From: Nematopogon swammerdamellus
Lineage: Eukaryota > Arthropoda > Insecta > Lepidoptera > Adelidae
Direction: 5' to 3'
Length of the DNA stretch: 64,000 bases
Assembly: GCA_946902875.1 (NCBI GenBank)
Contig: OX336338.1
Coordinates: forward strand, 13,445,971 to 13,509,970
Part shown: positions 1 to 12,845 of the stretch, piece by piece
How the letters are laid out: every line of letters starts with the position of its first letter
Position numbering within the stretch: the first letter of the stretch is position 1
Translations under genes and position numbers: made by a program
The notes under the pieces: generated by a model
What the model saw: only the letters and a program-made list of their open reading frames with translations
The model's database searches: none
Told to the model about the DNA's origin: nothing

Positions 1-721
1 GCCTTTGCACCTTGTTGCCTATTCAGCCGAATACTGGCGATGGCGCCGACCGAAGTCGCGCCCCGAGCGCCGCGCACGTCTTCTATGCATTGGTATAACC
101 TTTGTTCTTGTGTGTGTGTAACTCACCTATCGTCTCGTATACGTAAATACGCGAGCAAGGAGCATTATCGCATTCAGAGTGAGATGGTCCATTTAGAATG
201 AGATGGTTTTTAATGTATTCGTGATCGATCACGCTACAACTTTACATAGCCGTTTCGACGGTCTGTCATTTCGCGTGGTGTTACCAAATTACCAATATAG
301 AAGGGTTTAATTTTTTCCTGACTTTTAATTGACTAGGTGACTTAGTTATTGGTAAGAAACTTTACCTACATGGAATCCGAACAATGAAGCAATGCGTGGT
401 CAAGAAATACACTTAATAAACTCGAATTGAGAAAGAAGTAGTGCTCGCCAATGGGGATCGAACCCACGACCTTTTACTTAGGTACGTACTGGTCGCGAGC
501 AGCTCGTGATAATTTATGAGATGAAGACGGAATGCACCGTGGAATGAGCAGCAGAACCCCACGATGACGTAACGGAATCACTTTTACTGTGAGGACGCTT
601 GAGCGGGTACGCGCTCTCAGCGACTACTCGCGCGGAGCGGAGCGAGATCGCCAGAGCCAGCAGCGAGAGTCGACAACCAGAGATGTAATAATGAACAACT
701 GCGGGTTGTTTTGTTGTTTGT
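1..721. other. intergenic; tRNA-like remnant at 443-500
   Basis: No coding gene seen. On the minus strand 443-500 has a B-box (GGTTCGATCCCC) and a GCTCGC/GCGAGC stem but is only about 58 nt and has no D arm, so it reads as a SINE or tRNA remnant. Confidence 0.4.
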
Positions 722-1077
722 CAGCCTCGGTAGCTCAGTGGTGCGGTCGGTCGACTGTCGGTCGGATCATAAGCACACCTGGGCGCGGTCAGTGGATGGA
801 TGGGTGACCACTCGACCGTTGAAGGCTGACCGTGGTTCGGACGCCACGTAAACCTGCAGATCCCTTCCCTTCTTACCTTACTAGGTGATAGGGTACCATA
901 CCACCGCACTGAATAAAAGGTCGGTTGTATGTAAATAGTTCGTGTTTTCCGTTCAGTTCAGTGTAGCCGGCGCGACCGAAGGGAAGCACTTACGTGGCAC
1001 CTAGTTCAACAAGGTGTTATGAGCTGACATCACGGATGTTGTAGTTGATGTAGCAAACCGTGTCAGTTTCCAATAAA
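722..1077 (+). mobile_element. tRNA-headed SINE, family A
   Basis: Head has A-box GGTAGCTCAGTGGTGCGG and B-box GTGGTTCGGACGCC. The body (CCCTTCCCTTCTTACC, TAGTTCGTGTTTTCC, GGGAAGCACT, GGTGATGTAG-like end) ends in an A-run. Nearly the same layout as the copy at 47122-47506. Confidence 0.8.
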
Positions 1078-1852
1078 AAAATTTGTTATTAACTCATTCA
1101 GTACCTAAGGTTACTTCCCATTGGTTGGCCGTGTCTGCAATGTACGACAACGTCGATTCTGGTTAATTGTTTCATTGGTCGTGACCAATTTGATCGCATC
1201 ATCTCAAGGCGTTAATTAATTCAACGACTCCACTCGGCTCCAGCGACGACGGACGTCTTGGTCGCTGAATATCTACAACTGTTAGGTGACGACGCGGCGC
1301 GCGACGGAGGGTGGCGGCCGCGGCGGAGCGGGCGTCGCACACAGCGTCGTCGTCGTGGTGGCGTTATCATCGGTTTTACATTGAACTAAGAACATATTGT
1401 TGATATATGCGAAAAAAAATTGGAAAATGATTGTCTTCTGTATATCATACTTAAGAAGCTAATAAACCATTAAGAAACCACAACACAAAACAAACAAATA
1501 GGAGTATGATATACCTATTTCGATAGCTACGTCTAGTGCACAGAAGGACAACGAAGCGAACGAAGGCCACTACCGTCGCAGGTAGGTAGGTACGTAATGT
1601 CCTTAGCTCTAAACCAGTCTCCTACGCAGGCGGATCTATGTACACAATTACTCCTACATACTTCTTGTCATTATTCTAGTATTATAATAATTAAAAACAT
1701 CAAACAAATCAATACTAGAACTTAAATAGATAGAAATACTGTATTGCTCCAAAAATATTTCACAGAAACAAACTATATTATTTACATGAGGGCAAACGCG
1801 GACACTATTTTGAGCTGTGAGTAAAAACAATTTCCAAATTCTATTGCCGCGC
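1078..1852. other. intergenic, nothing recognised
   Basis: A GC-rich patch at 1245-1370 (GCGGCGCGCGACGG) stands out from AT-rich flanks and could be a promoter or untranslated exon of an unseen gene. No supported ORF. Confidence 0.3.
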
Positions 1853-1860
1853 ATACGTAC

Positions 1861-2362
1861 TAGGGTTTTCGCGTACCCGGTGTTTTTTCATACCCGGGTA
1901 TCGGGTAATATATACCCGGGTATTACATAATAATATATAGCTATATACGAGAAGAACTGTTGCATGAAGAGGATCTAAAGCTGGAAAAGGCTATGAAAAT
2001 TGCAAAAAGTCTGGATATATTATGAGGGGCATGTAGTAATTTATTTGCAGAAGGCAAAAACTAATACAAACAACATTACCTCACTCAATTCATCGGCCGT
2101 CTATGGCCACAGAGTAAATAATTCACTAAATAATACTAAGTTTATCTATGGCTAGCACAGGCAACCAGTGTTGCCAACTCCGCTACTACAAAATATGGTA
2201 GGTACTGTGGTGTTAAAAATGCTGATAATAAGTTAACTTTATTTTCGAAGTGCCAAAAAATGATACCCGGGGTCCCGGGTATTCTGGGAAATTTTACCCG
2301 GGTACGAAATCGCCTGTAAACCCGGGTATACCCGGTCCCGGGTACCCGGGTAGAAAACCCTA
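1861..2362. mobile_element. non-autonomous hAT-type element with 8-bp target duplication
   Basis: Ends TAGGGTTTTC and GAAAACCCTA are exact inverted repeats, flanked by ATACGTAC on both sides (1853-1860, 2363-2370). Eight-bp duplications are diagnostic of hAT. Sub-terminal CCCGGGTA motifs are repeated many times at both ends. No transposase. Confidence 0.82.
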
Positions 2363-2370
2363 ATACGTAC

Positions 2371-4205
2371 CTACTATGTATGTCACACAATGTAGGCAAA
2401 ATCTGTCAGTTATCTGTCCCTCTGTCTGGGACAGTCTGTAGGTGCTTCTTGAAACTTGGGAGTCCATAGGGAGGCAAAAACATTTCATGGTGTAAACATG
2501 ATAGGGTCCTCAACTTTCATGGATAGGAAAGGAAGCCTAAAAATTATTATCTAAGTTGAAATATATATATATTTTTTTTTAACAGGTCAGGTAGTATATA
2601 TAATGTCTTTCAAAGCCTATAAAGTAACTATGTAATTGTTTTCGAAAAGAATTGTTTCAATTGTATAAAAAGTTTTCGTAGGAAATAATGTAAATGTATC
2701 TGTATCCGATCCGATCCGATTATTCTTAATAATAATCGTAAAAAATAATAATCGTAAAGCAAAATAACACAAACCAATAGTATTGGTATATTTTAACGGT
2801 TATAGAGAAAATGCATTATTTACTATGTATGAGCAAAAGGCCACGCTTTGTACGGGCCTCGCGCCGAGGCTCGCGGGATTAGGGACAACCAAATGTTCTT
2901 GGGGACAACTATCGCTCACTATACGTGCAAGAAGGAATGGCTACGGAACCCTCTCTGCGTGAGAACCAAGTGTTTTTTCTTATAATTCTTGATACAAATT
3001 ATAGTATTAATTTGTCTTTCGGGTGGGTTCTTAATTGTTAAAGTGTGACAAAACAATGTTTGTTTGGGTTCGCACAGTTTATCTCGGTATTGAAGTGGAG
3101 TAGGTAAGGAGGAAGTGATAATGATAAGAGTGATTAGCCGGGTGCGCCGCACGGTGTTCCGTTGCATGAGGCAGGATTTCAGTCGCCGCGCGCGATGTCG
3201 TCGTGCGTGCCTACCAGTCACGTTGCACTCGCAGAATGATTCTCGTACTGTCCGTGTTGAATTTTCAACTTTTAATTTGGTGCAGTGAATGTTATTTGGT
3301 GATCCTGCATTTGGCAAGTGTGCTCCATTCCATTTTACCCAGACAGTGATTATAATAAAGGTTATTGATTGATTATTTCTTTATTCCTATTTGTTATCAG
3401 TGAATTAGCACTCTTAAAAATCAAGTCAAAACCATAAAAGACATTAGTTGCTGCCATAACACGTTCTACCATCCTGCTCTAACATCACCTACTCTACGTA
3501 CTACACCCGTGATGTTAGCCCATCACACCTTTGTCACAGCCTTGGTGAACAAGGTGGCATGTCAGTGCTTCCTTTCAGCCGTGCCGGATACACTGAGCTG
3601 GAAGGAAAACTGGAACTATTTTCATAACCCTTTCGACCGACCTTCATTCAGCGCTGTGGTATCAATATGGTAATTTTGATTGATTCTGATCTTTGGCCCT
3701 AACACCGATAAGTCAAGGTTAAAAAAATACAAATACTAACCAACCCAATCAAGATAGTACCTAGGTAAAAAAAATCTCAATTCAGTAACTAGTATCTAAC
3801 TGTAGTGTACATACCAAAATGTCTTAAAATAACACATCAGAAAGAATCAGAAGGCAAAAACAACACGAACGCCTCCGCCGCCGCGCCGCTATCTTCGCTA
3901 AATCGGATCGGTCGGAGCCTTCACGGCCCGCACCGCGCTGTGCTGGCTACTAATTGCGAATACATTATGGTTTCGGGTCAGGGAGAAGCCTCCGAGTAAT
4001 CACGACAATCTAACGGAGGCCGCAGGATACATTCCGCAGCCAATATAGGTATTTCAATCAATTTATACACAACTAGTACAGCAGTCACTTTGATAACATT
4101 GTATGCAGATGATTTGCCTTCAGATGATGTACCTACTACGCAGGTAAAGTGTTTTCGCAGTGTGCTCTCTGAGCGGCCAATGTCCTTGCATTTATTTACT
4201 AAATT
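2371..4205. other. intergenic; SINE fragment at 3474-3668
   Basis: 3474-3668 is a minus-strand family A SINE body. 2920-2960 carries a TACGGAACCCTCT repeat fragment. The 3100-3250 patch is richer in CpG. The open frame at 2919-3317 does not look coding. Confidence 0.5.
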
Positions 4206-4400
4206 CCATCAGGATTTGTACAGTTCCCGGCAGTATAATATAATGCGTGTCGAGCTTTCAAAAGAGACAATCCGGCTGTAGAGCATCGTTCCTGTCGCTC
4301 GAACTCGCACCTCTCTGTGCGACAGGGACAACACTCTACAACCGGATTGTCTCTTTCTAAAGCTCGACACGCATTATTTGCTGCAAGGAACTGTAAATAC
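4206..4400. mobile_element. foldback MITE, family shared with 14630-14830
   Basis: Arms of about 80 bp mirror each other: AATGCGTGTCGAGCTTTC with AGAGACAATCCGG on the left, and their complements on the right, around CCTGTCGCTCGAACTCGCAC. No ORF. Confidence 0.72.
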
Positions 4401-5204
4401 ATTTTCAGTATCTCTAATAACATTCTGAATTCTAATGTATTCTTAAAGATGAAACAAGTACGAGTACCTACGTTGGAAGCTAACCGAATTGTTACTATTC
4501 CGTGGTGTGTTGACTTCATGTAATCGATTAGAGTTTTTGAACGCAATACGTATAGGTTTATCTTCGTTTTCTATTGTGAATCACGGCTACGTTGTGCCGA
4601 AACAATGTAGTGACATCATCGTATATCGTGGATTAGTCATTCATACATAGTACATAAGAAACTTAATTTAAACAAAGCAGGAAACTGCTAAGAAGCATAA
4701 TTTACAATATTATACAATACCTATAATAGAAAATTCTTCATTGCACACACACCAATAATGAAATAATAAAATAAGAAATTAACACATAAATAGCCGGACT
4801 TAGCACTAGTCGTTATTCCTTCCAGTCAACCTTTCTTTATCTATCTATCTATACATATAATAAAATCGTTAAATTAATAATCTCTCTTTGTCTGTACGCG
4901 CATCACGCAAAAACCACTGAACGGAATTTGACGAAACTTTGTATAGTGACAGTGTATATCCCGGATTAACATAATAAACAAAAAAATATAATAAAAATTT
5001 AAATTATTATAAAATTTAAATGACAAGTTGACAACGGAGAACTGTCATCTCGACGTGAGCTGGCCGGTGACAAAATGTTTGATAAATAAAAAAAAAATTG
5101 AAGTCGAACTTATGTCGCTGTCATTGGTGCAATTTATATTTCTGTTGCCCGCGGCTTCGCTAGCGTGAAATTCGTATAAAAAAAAAGTAAGTAACTAAAG
5201 GCGG

Positions 5205-6010
5205 AGCCGAAGGCGGAACTGCGCTCACGTAAACGATATTCTTTCTCGATGAAAGTAACTAAGGGCGAGGCGGAAGTCGGAGCTGAGTTCAGGAAGAAAA
5301 AAAAACCATTCTTTCTTGAATGAAGTAAGTAACTATGGGCAGGCCGCAGGCCGAGCTGCGTTCAGGAAGAAGCTAAACCATCTTGAAGAAAGTAAGTAAC
5401 TAAGGCGAGGCCGAAGGCCGAGCTACGTTCTGATAAATAATAAACCATCTCGGAGAAAGCGAGTAACTAGGGCGAGGCCGAAGGCCGAGCTGCGTTCAGG
5501 AAGAAGCTGAACAATCTTGAAGAAAGTAAGTAACTAAGGCGAGGCCGAAGGCCGAGCTACATTCTGATAAATAATAAACCATATCGAAGAAAGCAATTAA
5601 CTAAGGGCGAGGCCGAAGGCCGAGCTGCGTTCAGGAAGAAGCTAAACCATATTGAAGAAAGTAAGTAAATAAGGCGAGGCCGAGGGCCGAGCTGCGTTCA
5701 GGAAAAAGCTAACCCATCTTGAAGAAAGTGAGTAACTAAGGCGAGGCCGAAGGCCGAGCTACATTCTGATAAATAATAAAACATCTTGAAGAAAGCAAGT
5801 AAATAAGGGCGAGGCCGAAGGCCGAGCTGCATTCGGGAAGAAGCTAAACCATCTCGAAGAAAGCAAGTAACTAAGGGCTAGGCCGAAGGCTGAGCTGCGT
5901 TCAGGAAGAAGGTAAACCTTCTTGAAGAAAGTAAGTAACTAAGGCGAGGCCGAAGGCCGAGCTGCGTTCTGGATGAAGATAAACCATCTCGAATAAAGTT
6001 GGTAACTAAG
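5205..6010 (+). repeat. tandem array of ~67-bp units
   Basis: About 12 units with core GGCGAGGCCGAAGGCCGAGC, a strong short palindrome, spaced 67-68 bp and joined by GAAAGTAAGTAACTAA and either CAGGAAGAAGCTAAACC or CTGATAAATAATAAACC linkers. The two linker types partly alternate. Confidence 0.85.
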
Positions 6011-6095
6011 CGATATTAAGATTGAGTTAAATTAATTTAAATTTTATTGTAAAGTCCACGCTTCTGACGGCAAACATACCGTGCATCCTAAAACC

Positions 6096-6525
6096 TTGCG
6101 GTTATTCCCGGCTGGATGGCAAGAGGCCCGATGGTATCACCTTAGTTCCATGGGCCAAGGGTAGGTCTTTGATGTGGGACGCCATTTGTGTTCTCACATT
6201 GGCTCCAAGTCACGTTCGGGCATCTTCAAGACCGGCCGGCGCGACCGAGGCCTGGGCGGACAGCCTCAAACGCAATAAATATTATAGATATTCGAATTTG
6301 TTGCGTTTGCGGTTGAAACCCTCGGTCCGTGGAGCAGTCATTGAAGCCAAAAGCTTCTTGAAGAGGCTTGGGTCTCTGCTGGTGGACGCAACTGGTGTCC
6401 CGCAATCAAGGGCCTACTTCATTCAAACGGTAAGCTTTGCCATCCAGCGGGGTAATGCCGCAAGTGTTCTAGGAACATTTGAAAACGCCCCTTTTATGAT
6501 AGTTATTTTAATGTTTGTTAGGTAG
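6096..6525 (+). pseudogene. C-terminal fragment of a non-LTR retrotransposon ORF
   Basis: One frame reads DGKRPDGITLVPWAKGRS, MWDAICVLTLAPSHVRAS, then SFAIQRGNAASVLGTF and a stop. This is the end piece found after reverse transcriptase in some metazoan retroelement ORFs. Nothing upstream of it belongs to RT. It lies inside the Helitron-like element, so it was probably captured. Confidence 0.7.
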
Positions 6526-6649
6526 GTTTTAATTATTTAGTTATTAATATTACTTTTTTATATATTTTATTAAATAAATAGATGGAGTAAACGATATTAT
6601 ATGCTATCGAAGAAAGGAAGTCATTTAAGGCGAGGCCCGAAGGCAGAAG

Positions 6650-6960
6650 AGGGTTTTTGGTTTACCTGAACGCAGCTCGGCCTTCGGCCTCGCCCTTAGT
6701 TACTTACTTTCTTCGAGAAGGTTTATCGTCTTCCTGAACGCAGCTCGGCCTTCGGCCTCGCCCTTAGTTACTTACTTTCTTCGTGAAGGTTTATTGTCTT
6801 CCAGGATGCAGCTGGGCCTTCGGCCTCGCCGTTAGTTGCTTACTTTATTTGAGAAAATTTATCGTTTACGTCAACGCAGCTCGGCCTTCGGCCTCGCCCT
6901 TAGTTACGTAGATTCTTCTTTGAAATACGAATTTCACGCGAGCGAAGCCGCGGGCAACAG
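6650..6960 (-). repeat. inverted copy of the ~67-bp array
   Basis: Four units, GCTCGGCCTTCGGCCTCGCC, in the opposite orientation to the array at 5205-6010. The two arrays could pair as a long imperfect hairpin across 6.0-6.6 kb. Confidence 0.8.
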
Positions 6961-6964
6961 CTAG

Positions 6965-7630
6965 TAATACAATATTTCCAGTGAATATGCCACCGCAAAA
7001 GAGGAGGACGAAGAAGACAGTCAAGTTTAAAACCCTGTGCGAGTTGTACCTTTGCAGAACTGTCTCCTTTTGCGAATCGCGAATTTATCTAGAATCAACG
7101 TCATACCTCCAACAGATGCTTAACTTCTAGAAAATATAAAAATGTTGTTTATATCTAATCCAAGAAATATGTAAAATAACTCGAAGAAACATGAATTCCC
7201 GAAGCGTCGAAAGAGAGAAACGTGTCGTATCTAGATAATACTATTACTAACTTGACGATGTTATTAACTGCAGATGACAGATTTCTCTATTGTCAGATTG
7301 TGTTGTGTTTCGCGCGTGTCGCGTGCGCAGATCGTGTGGGAAACTGCATTTGGGTCGATCTTCTGACACTTCGGGAGAAAATATTAGAGAAGTTTCTCTC
7401 TTGCGCAGCAGGATTGAATGTGCGGAGGACTCCATGGTTCTCGCAGTAGGTTAATGAGATCATCTTAGTAATAAGATGTTCAACTTTGATGTACGCCGCA
7501 ACATCACCTACAGTAACGTTTAGGTTTTAGAGCACGATCGTGTCCCAAGCACAATCAACTGATTTGTGCTGGTTGAGCTGCCTAGGAGCAAGACATAAGA
7601 AGTTAAATAATATCATTGCAATTATTTGTG
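6965..7630. other. intergenic, nothing recognised
   Basis: AT-rich single-copy-looking sequence. Overlapping ORFs near 7222-7449 on both strands look like chance frames. Confidence 0.3.
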
Positions 7631-7631
7631 T

Positions 7632-7975
7632 AATCCGGTATGGGTCACTGAGTCAGACAATCTCACCTCCGAGAAGGTAGGTGCCATACCGGAGACTTCC
7701 CTGGATTGCTGGCTATACTGGATTAGAGGAGAACACAGCCGAGGCTACTATGCAGCCATCTTACGTGCATTACGGTGGTACCAACCAACCTACCACCTAT
7801 AAGGGGCAAGGCAAGGGACCTACTGTTCAGAACGGCGAAGCAGCAGGTGTAGGGTACGTACATACATACATAGTACGTACATTTTTCCGAGAGAAAAAAC
7901 TCATTGGTGCATGTTGGCCAGATTCAAACCTCGGACCCTGTGATTAAGGGTCCAAGCCAAGACTGCGCGGCCGCT
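7632..7975 (-). mobile_element. SINE, family B (degenerate tRNA head)
   Basis: Matches the copy at 42400-42790 through most of its length. The tRNA-like head is at the high-coordinate end on the minus strand (B-box region around 7920-7940). Confidence 0.72.
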
Positions 7976-10560
7976 TAAATGCAATGCTGGATTTCAGAGC
8001 ATACCGTTGCAGTGACATCGATTGGTATAGGAAAAGGTTGACTGGAAGAAATCAATATTAGTAATAAGTCCGTCTTTGATCGCTATTGATATTTTTGTTT
8101 ATCTTTGTATTCTTATTCTATATTTCTATATTAGGTATCTACTTATGTGCCATAAAGTACCCATTTATATTTCTACTATCTTCGTGCATCGTTTATTATT
8201 GTAGTGTTTCCTACAAATCTGCCTGCATGTAGTCACGTAAGTAGATACTGTACAACGCATCTCCTACAAATAAAGCATCGATACAAGCGCGGCGCGCGGT
8301 GTATGAAAGATTTCAATGTTTTACGATACCTAAGCTATGCGTTATTTTATATTGCCTGTATTAGTTACTTGCCCAAACGTTATTACGTCGAGATTTCTGG
8401 CGCGAGTTTGCCACTTGCCTGCGCCTGCGTGATGTCGTCGTCGGAAAACCGATTGTGGCGGTTAGCACGTGATCTTTATCAGCGACGGCGGCCGCCTTGC
8501 TGATAACGGTCCTCGGTTCTCCTTAAAGTTTGCTCTTCGGATGCCTGCTCGGCTACTGCGCAACTGCCCGCCGCCGCCGCAGCGCCGCAGCCGGCGCGGC
8601 GCGCGGCTGCGCGGGCGCAGTAACGGTAGCGAGACTTTTTGTGAGCATCGCGCCCGGGTGAATGCTCTATTTCACTACTGTCCTCGTATCGGCCAACGCA
8701 TTATCATTGGAATAAGGCGATGCAATGCAGTTGAATGAAACGAGCGGGAGATCAGCGTGATCTGGATAAATAGATAGATAGATAGATAGGACGTTGAGGA
8801 TCCTCTTTCACAACAGCAGCTTCTGTATTTTATATTTCTCTTAGATGAATTCGTTTTGTCTTCGATAGAACCTGAAGCAAACTGAAATCGACTGATTCCA
8901 GACGTAATATTAAATTCGGTACCTATTACATTAAAATTTATACTGAAATACATATCTCGCACCTTCTCATCTCAGATCTTTTTTTAAGAAACTTAAAGAA
9001 GAGAAAAGAAACGTAAACTATGTAGGAAAAATATTAAATGATGTCGTTGTCTTGTTGACAGTGTAAACAGTCTCTCTGGACGATGATGCTGATAAAAAAG
9101 TTATCGCTTGTGGATATAGCGCTCTGCGCCAGTGATAATGGTCCTGGGGGATTTGCGCAAAATTCTCTTTCGTCATTATTTACTTTGGCAACCCCTGGCA
9201 TCCGCATACCACAATCTAAACAAATTGCGATAAATGTCTTTATCTTCTTACGTTAGTATTTTCTAATTTCGCATAAACATTGTGTAATAAACTCCAGTGA
9301 GATTTAAGATTCCCTATCACCAGGTCTTATATACTTTTTTCGGTTTACTTACGTAATTTCATTGTCACTAATACCTACCGTAATCCGTTCCGTCACACCG
9401 GTGAACTAAGACATCGTCAGGTAGCCTGTACCTACCAGTATACTAAGTGTAAAACTAACAAGTAAGTAGAATCTTTTGTGTAAGATTGACCGGAAACGTT
9501 GTGCAAATAGCCCGATTATTGCACCGCTGAAATCTGCACCCGTATTTTCAACCGTGTTTGTGAATGTATTGTGCGCTTCCTGCACCGCACACAGGTACTT
9601 CTTACTTGTTTCTTACAAACTGTAGATATCTACCTACATATCAGTGGTTTGATTGAACCAATATGTCGTCGCACCTCTGACAACTAATCTAGGTGTGTAT
9701 GTGTGTTCTGTGCGTGCAACTGGCTGACTGGCTAGAAGCCGAGCCGCTCAGACGGAGAGCGTGGAGCATTTCGAGATCGACGAACCCGTTAAGATTACGT
9801 GTGGCGGGTCACCGGTGACCGGCGCGCGCGCGGCGCGGCGCTGCTGGCCAGCATTCTCCCGGCCGACAGGTTCAGTGCCGGCGTTGTAGCCGACGGATTG
9901 ACGACGACGACAACGACGGTGGCCTTTTAATGAGGACAGACACGTGTCGTTTTTAGGGTCCGTATCCATACGGTAGCCTACGCCGCGGCGCCGCCGCCGT
10001 CAGTCTGTCTGTCTGTCCGAATAAGAAGGAACATATGGCTACGGAACCCTCTGTGTGTGAACAACGTTGACACACATAAGTACTAAGTATGCACGTCGCT
10101 TTACAATTTTATATTAGATTCACAGCCGAAATAAAGATAAAATTCGTCCCCGGCCAGACTTCTGCAGAAACTGCGAAAAAACACTAGACAAATTTAGAGA
10201 TGAAAGGTAAGTATGTTTAAATAAGTAACTAATGAATGATATCCTCTATCGTCGTATTTAACCACTAGACGAGCCACTAGATTTATAGATCCATGACCTT
10301 TGCCACACTTTCGTCAGCCTCATTAATACATAGCGGGCATGGCACCTCGCCAGTGTGGTGTCTAATGGTCTCATCCGACTATTAACCTAATACCAATGCC
10401 GATATTGGTAGCTGAGCCTCCTTATAAAAAGCGGTCAAGTTCGAGCCGAACTCGCGCACTCAGGTTCCGTACCGGTCGTGCGTGACTATAACATATGAGC
10501 ATATAGAGCTAGGTATATGTATGTACGTTTGTTTTTATTTAAACCTATATCTAAGCAATT
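7976..10560. other. intergenic; two GC-rich islands
   Basis: 8400-8660 and 9735-10010 are GC-rich and CpG-dense in an AT-rich setting. They may be promoters or 5'UTR exons, for example of the Cobl gene, but no splice chain can be shown. 9950-10050 carries a TAGGGTCCGTATCC repeat fragment. (ATAG)n at 8768-8788. Confidence 0.35.
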
Positions 10561-10879
10561 TCTGTTTGTAATGGCCTCCGTGACGCGTTGGGACTTCAGT
10601 TGGAAGAACGGGTCGAAGCCCGGACGTCAGATAAAACTACGTGAGCCTGTTGTTGGGCGTTTCCGTCCAGTCTAGCCAATTACGAGAACCCTTTCAGTTG
10701 TATGTCGTCAGCTGGACATTATGAACACCATCGGACGGACCCATGACATGACATGAGTCACCAATATAGGTTCCGTTTTAACCTCTTTGAGGCGCGGAAC
10801 TTAAAAACTGTTACGAATACGAATATGTTCACGTACCTACCGAGAATTCCTTCACCCACCGCTGCATTGCTCTCATGTG

Positions 10880-11105
10880 ATTATTTTCTTCGGGCGCGCG
10901 GTCAGTCTTTGGATGGGTGGCCGTTTGCCGTTGAAGTTTGGCCGTAGTTCGGATTCCACTTGAATCTGTTAGGTCCGTCCCCTTCCCTTACTTTACATAA
11001 TATGGTGGTAGGGCTTAACCCTCCTGGACTGGTACAATCCCACAGAACGAAGGGCGGTCGAACGAAACGGCTGTAACAATAGTTCGTGTTCTTGTTCCAA
11101 TTCTA
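10880..11105 (+). mobile_element. degenerate family A SINE
   Basis: Contains GCGCGGTCAGTCTTTGGATG, TAGTTCGGATTCCACTTGAA (B-box) and TAGTTCGTGTTCTTG, in the order of the full copy at 47 kb. The 300 bp before it hold other scrambled pieces of the same family. Confidence 0.6.
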
Positions 11106-12355
11106 TAGAACCTAAGACGAATAAGACACCAAGAATGCTCAGCGGTCCAGTAGTATGACGCCACATCCCACGTGTAGTAGGTACGGCTAGATGTTGCGCT
11201 ATCTGCTACTAGTTAGTTAGTAATGTGACGATAATCGAGGCTCTTAGAACGTGGTCGCCCAGTGTGATGTGGCACGGATGCCATTGGGTGCAACATCAGC
11301 CAAATGCGATATGACACGAAACTCGACGTTCGAACAACGCTGTGCGTACATAGATCACCGCGATGCTGCGCGAGTGCTAGCTTCAGTCAGAGCTTGAGTG
11401 ACGCTGCTCTGAGTCAGTTCACTGACTGGCAGCACGAACAGTAATACCAACACGCGTCGGGCACGCGTGGGCAACTTGGTGAATTATTAAAACATTTCAA
11501 AAAATACTGAGTGCGCTCAAGTTATTCGTGACGTGCCAAAATTCCTAATAAATGTTTGAATAGGTGATTTGAACTCTGTGTTACGAATTTTTTTTCTGTG
11601 GGAAAAGTTTAGATACCTACGTTCAGCTGAGTACGTACATATTTTCAGGTAACATTTTCAGATGTTTTTGTGAAATATTTTAATGCCACTTAAAAAAATG
11701 AAACTCACAATGCACAACTTTCATTCCCGTACCGATGAAACGCCTCTCTATAGAGTATACACTTAGTACACGTACGAGAGAAAAGACCTTCGTGCCGGTT
11801 ACAGCCAAGTTAGAATGAGAGTGAAAACTGCAATTAATTAAGTATTGAATACTTGCATTACGTGAGTATTGCGGTTACGCGTGCGGAACACACAAGACAT
11901 TACCATTCTAACATTATTTATTACTTATATATTACTAACGTAAGGACATGTCCAGTCCATACGATAATAATACGAATTCAAAATGTCCTCACTAAAGTTG
12001 CGGTCCAAAATAATTAGTTTCAAATTAACTGCCAAACAAAAATAATCGAAATAAACACAATGTAATTATGGTATGCGATATTCAGTTTCCAAATACTTTT
12101 TGGTTGAAAGTTGTTCAGCTCAATGTATTGACAAACCTGATGGTGCGTAGATAATGGTCACATTCGAAGACCCCAGGCCAGGGTCCAAACATCTTTGTGT
12201 GTTTTCTTACATAGCCTCCTACACTGTGTTGTTGTTGTTGTGGCGCACACGCATACACACAGTAAAGGAGGCTATGGCATACTCGAATCGTAAATATTGC
12301 ACATAAAATGCTTAAAACTTACGTTTGAGCATAACTTCGTAGTTCTCAATTCTTC
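11106..12355. other. intergenic, nothing recognised
   Basis: 11330-11470 is CpG-richer (GATGCTGCGCGAGTGCTAG) and could be a TSS region. An imperfect inverted repeat of ACATAGCCTCCT and AGGAGGCTATGG lies at 12210-12278. Confidence 0.3.
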
Positions 12356-12359
12356 TTTT

Positions 12360-12735
12360 TTAGGGTTCCGTATCCGGTACGGGACCCTATTACTAAGCCT
12401 ACGCCGTCTGTCTGTATCTCTTGAACCGTAATAGGTAAGCCCGTTCAAATTTTCACAGAAAATGTGTTATTTATTTTGGCTGATATAACAACAAATAAAA
12501 TAAAAATAAGAAAAAGTAAAAAATTCACTGGGGTGCCCATAGAAGAAAACAGAAAGTGTATGCGCGCGCGCCATCTACCGAATAGAGTATGAAGCATTTT
12601 AACTATTCATGACATTTAACTAATATGAAGCATTTCATAACACGCCATAGATGGCGTGAGTGGCGCTAACCATGACAAGGCAATACGGGACCCTCGGTGC
12701 GCGAGTTCGTCTCGCACTTGGCCGGTTTTTTTTCT
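12360..12735 (+). repeat. TAGGGTTCCGTA...TTGGCCGG dispersed repeat
   Basis: Starts TTTTTAGGGTTCCGTATCC, contains CTGTCTGTATCTC and ends CGCACTTGGCCGGTTTTTTT. Relatives lie at 31665-31955, 45960-46010 and 57270-57415. Confidence 0.68.
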
Positions 12736-12845
12736 TCTTGTGTAGCATCGATGGCATCTATGTTAGAATGGGCGGGTCTCATACTAAACCTAACAAGATC
12801 CCGTCAGTGTGAGACAGCTTATTAACACCAAAGGTCGTGCATATT

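Larger units (their letters stand above)
4849..6964 (+). mobile_element. Helitron-like element with internal tandem repeats
   Basis: Starts TCTATACATATAATAAAATC after an A and ends CAACAGCTAG before a T. A short hairpin (CGCGAGCGAAGCCGCG) lies about 11 nt before the CTAG. A|T insertion, 5' TC, 3' CTAG and a sub-terminal hairpin are the Helitron pattern. It encloses ~67-bp tandem repeats, a retrotransposon fragment and a shorter inverted array. No Rep/helicase ORF, so non-autonomous. Family assignment is inference. Confidence 0.58.

Noticed and set aside
2919..3317. 132-codon minus-strand ORF
   Set aside because: No domain, part of it is the TACGGAACCCTCT repeat; composition looks non-coding.
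8469..8738. 89-codon ORF in a GC-rich island
   Set aside because: Arg/Pro-rich chance frame in CpG-rich DNA, without splice context.
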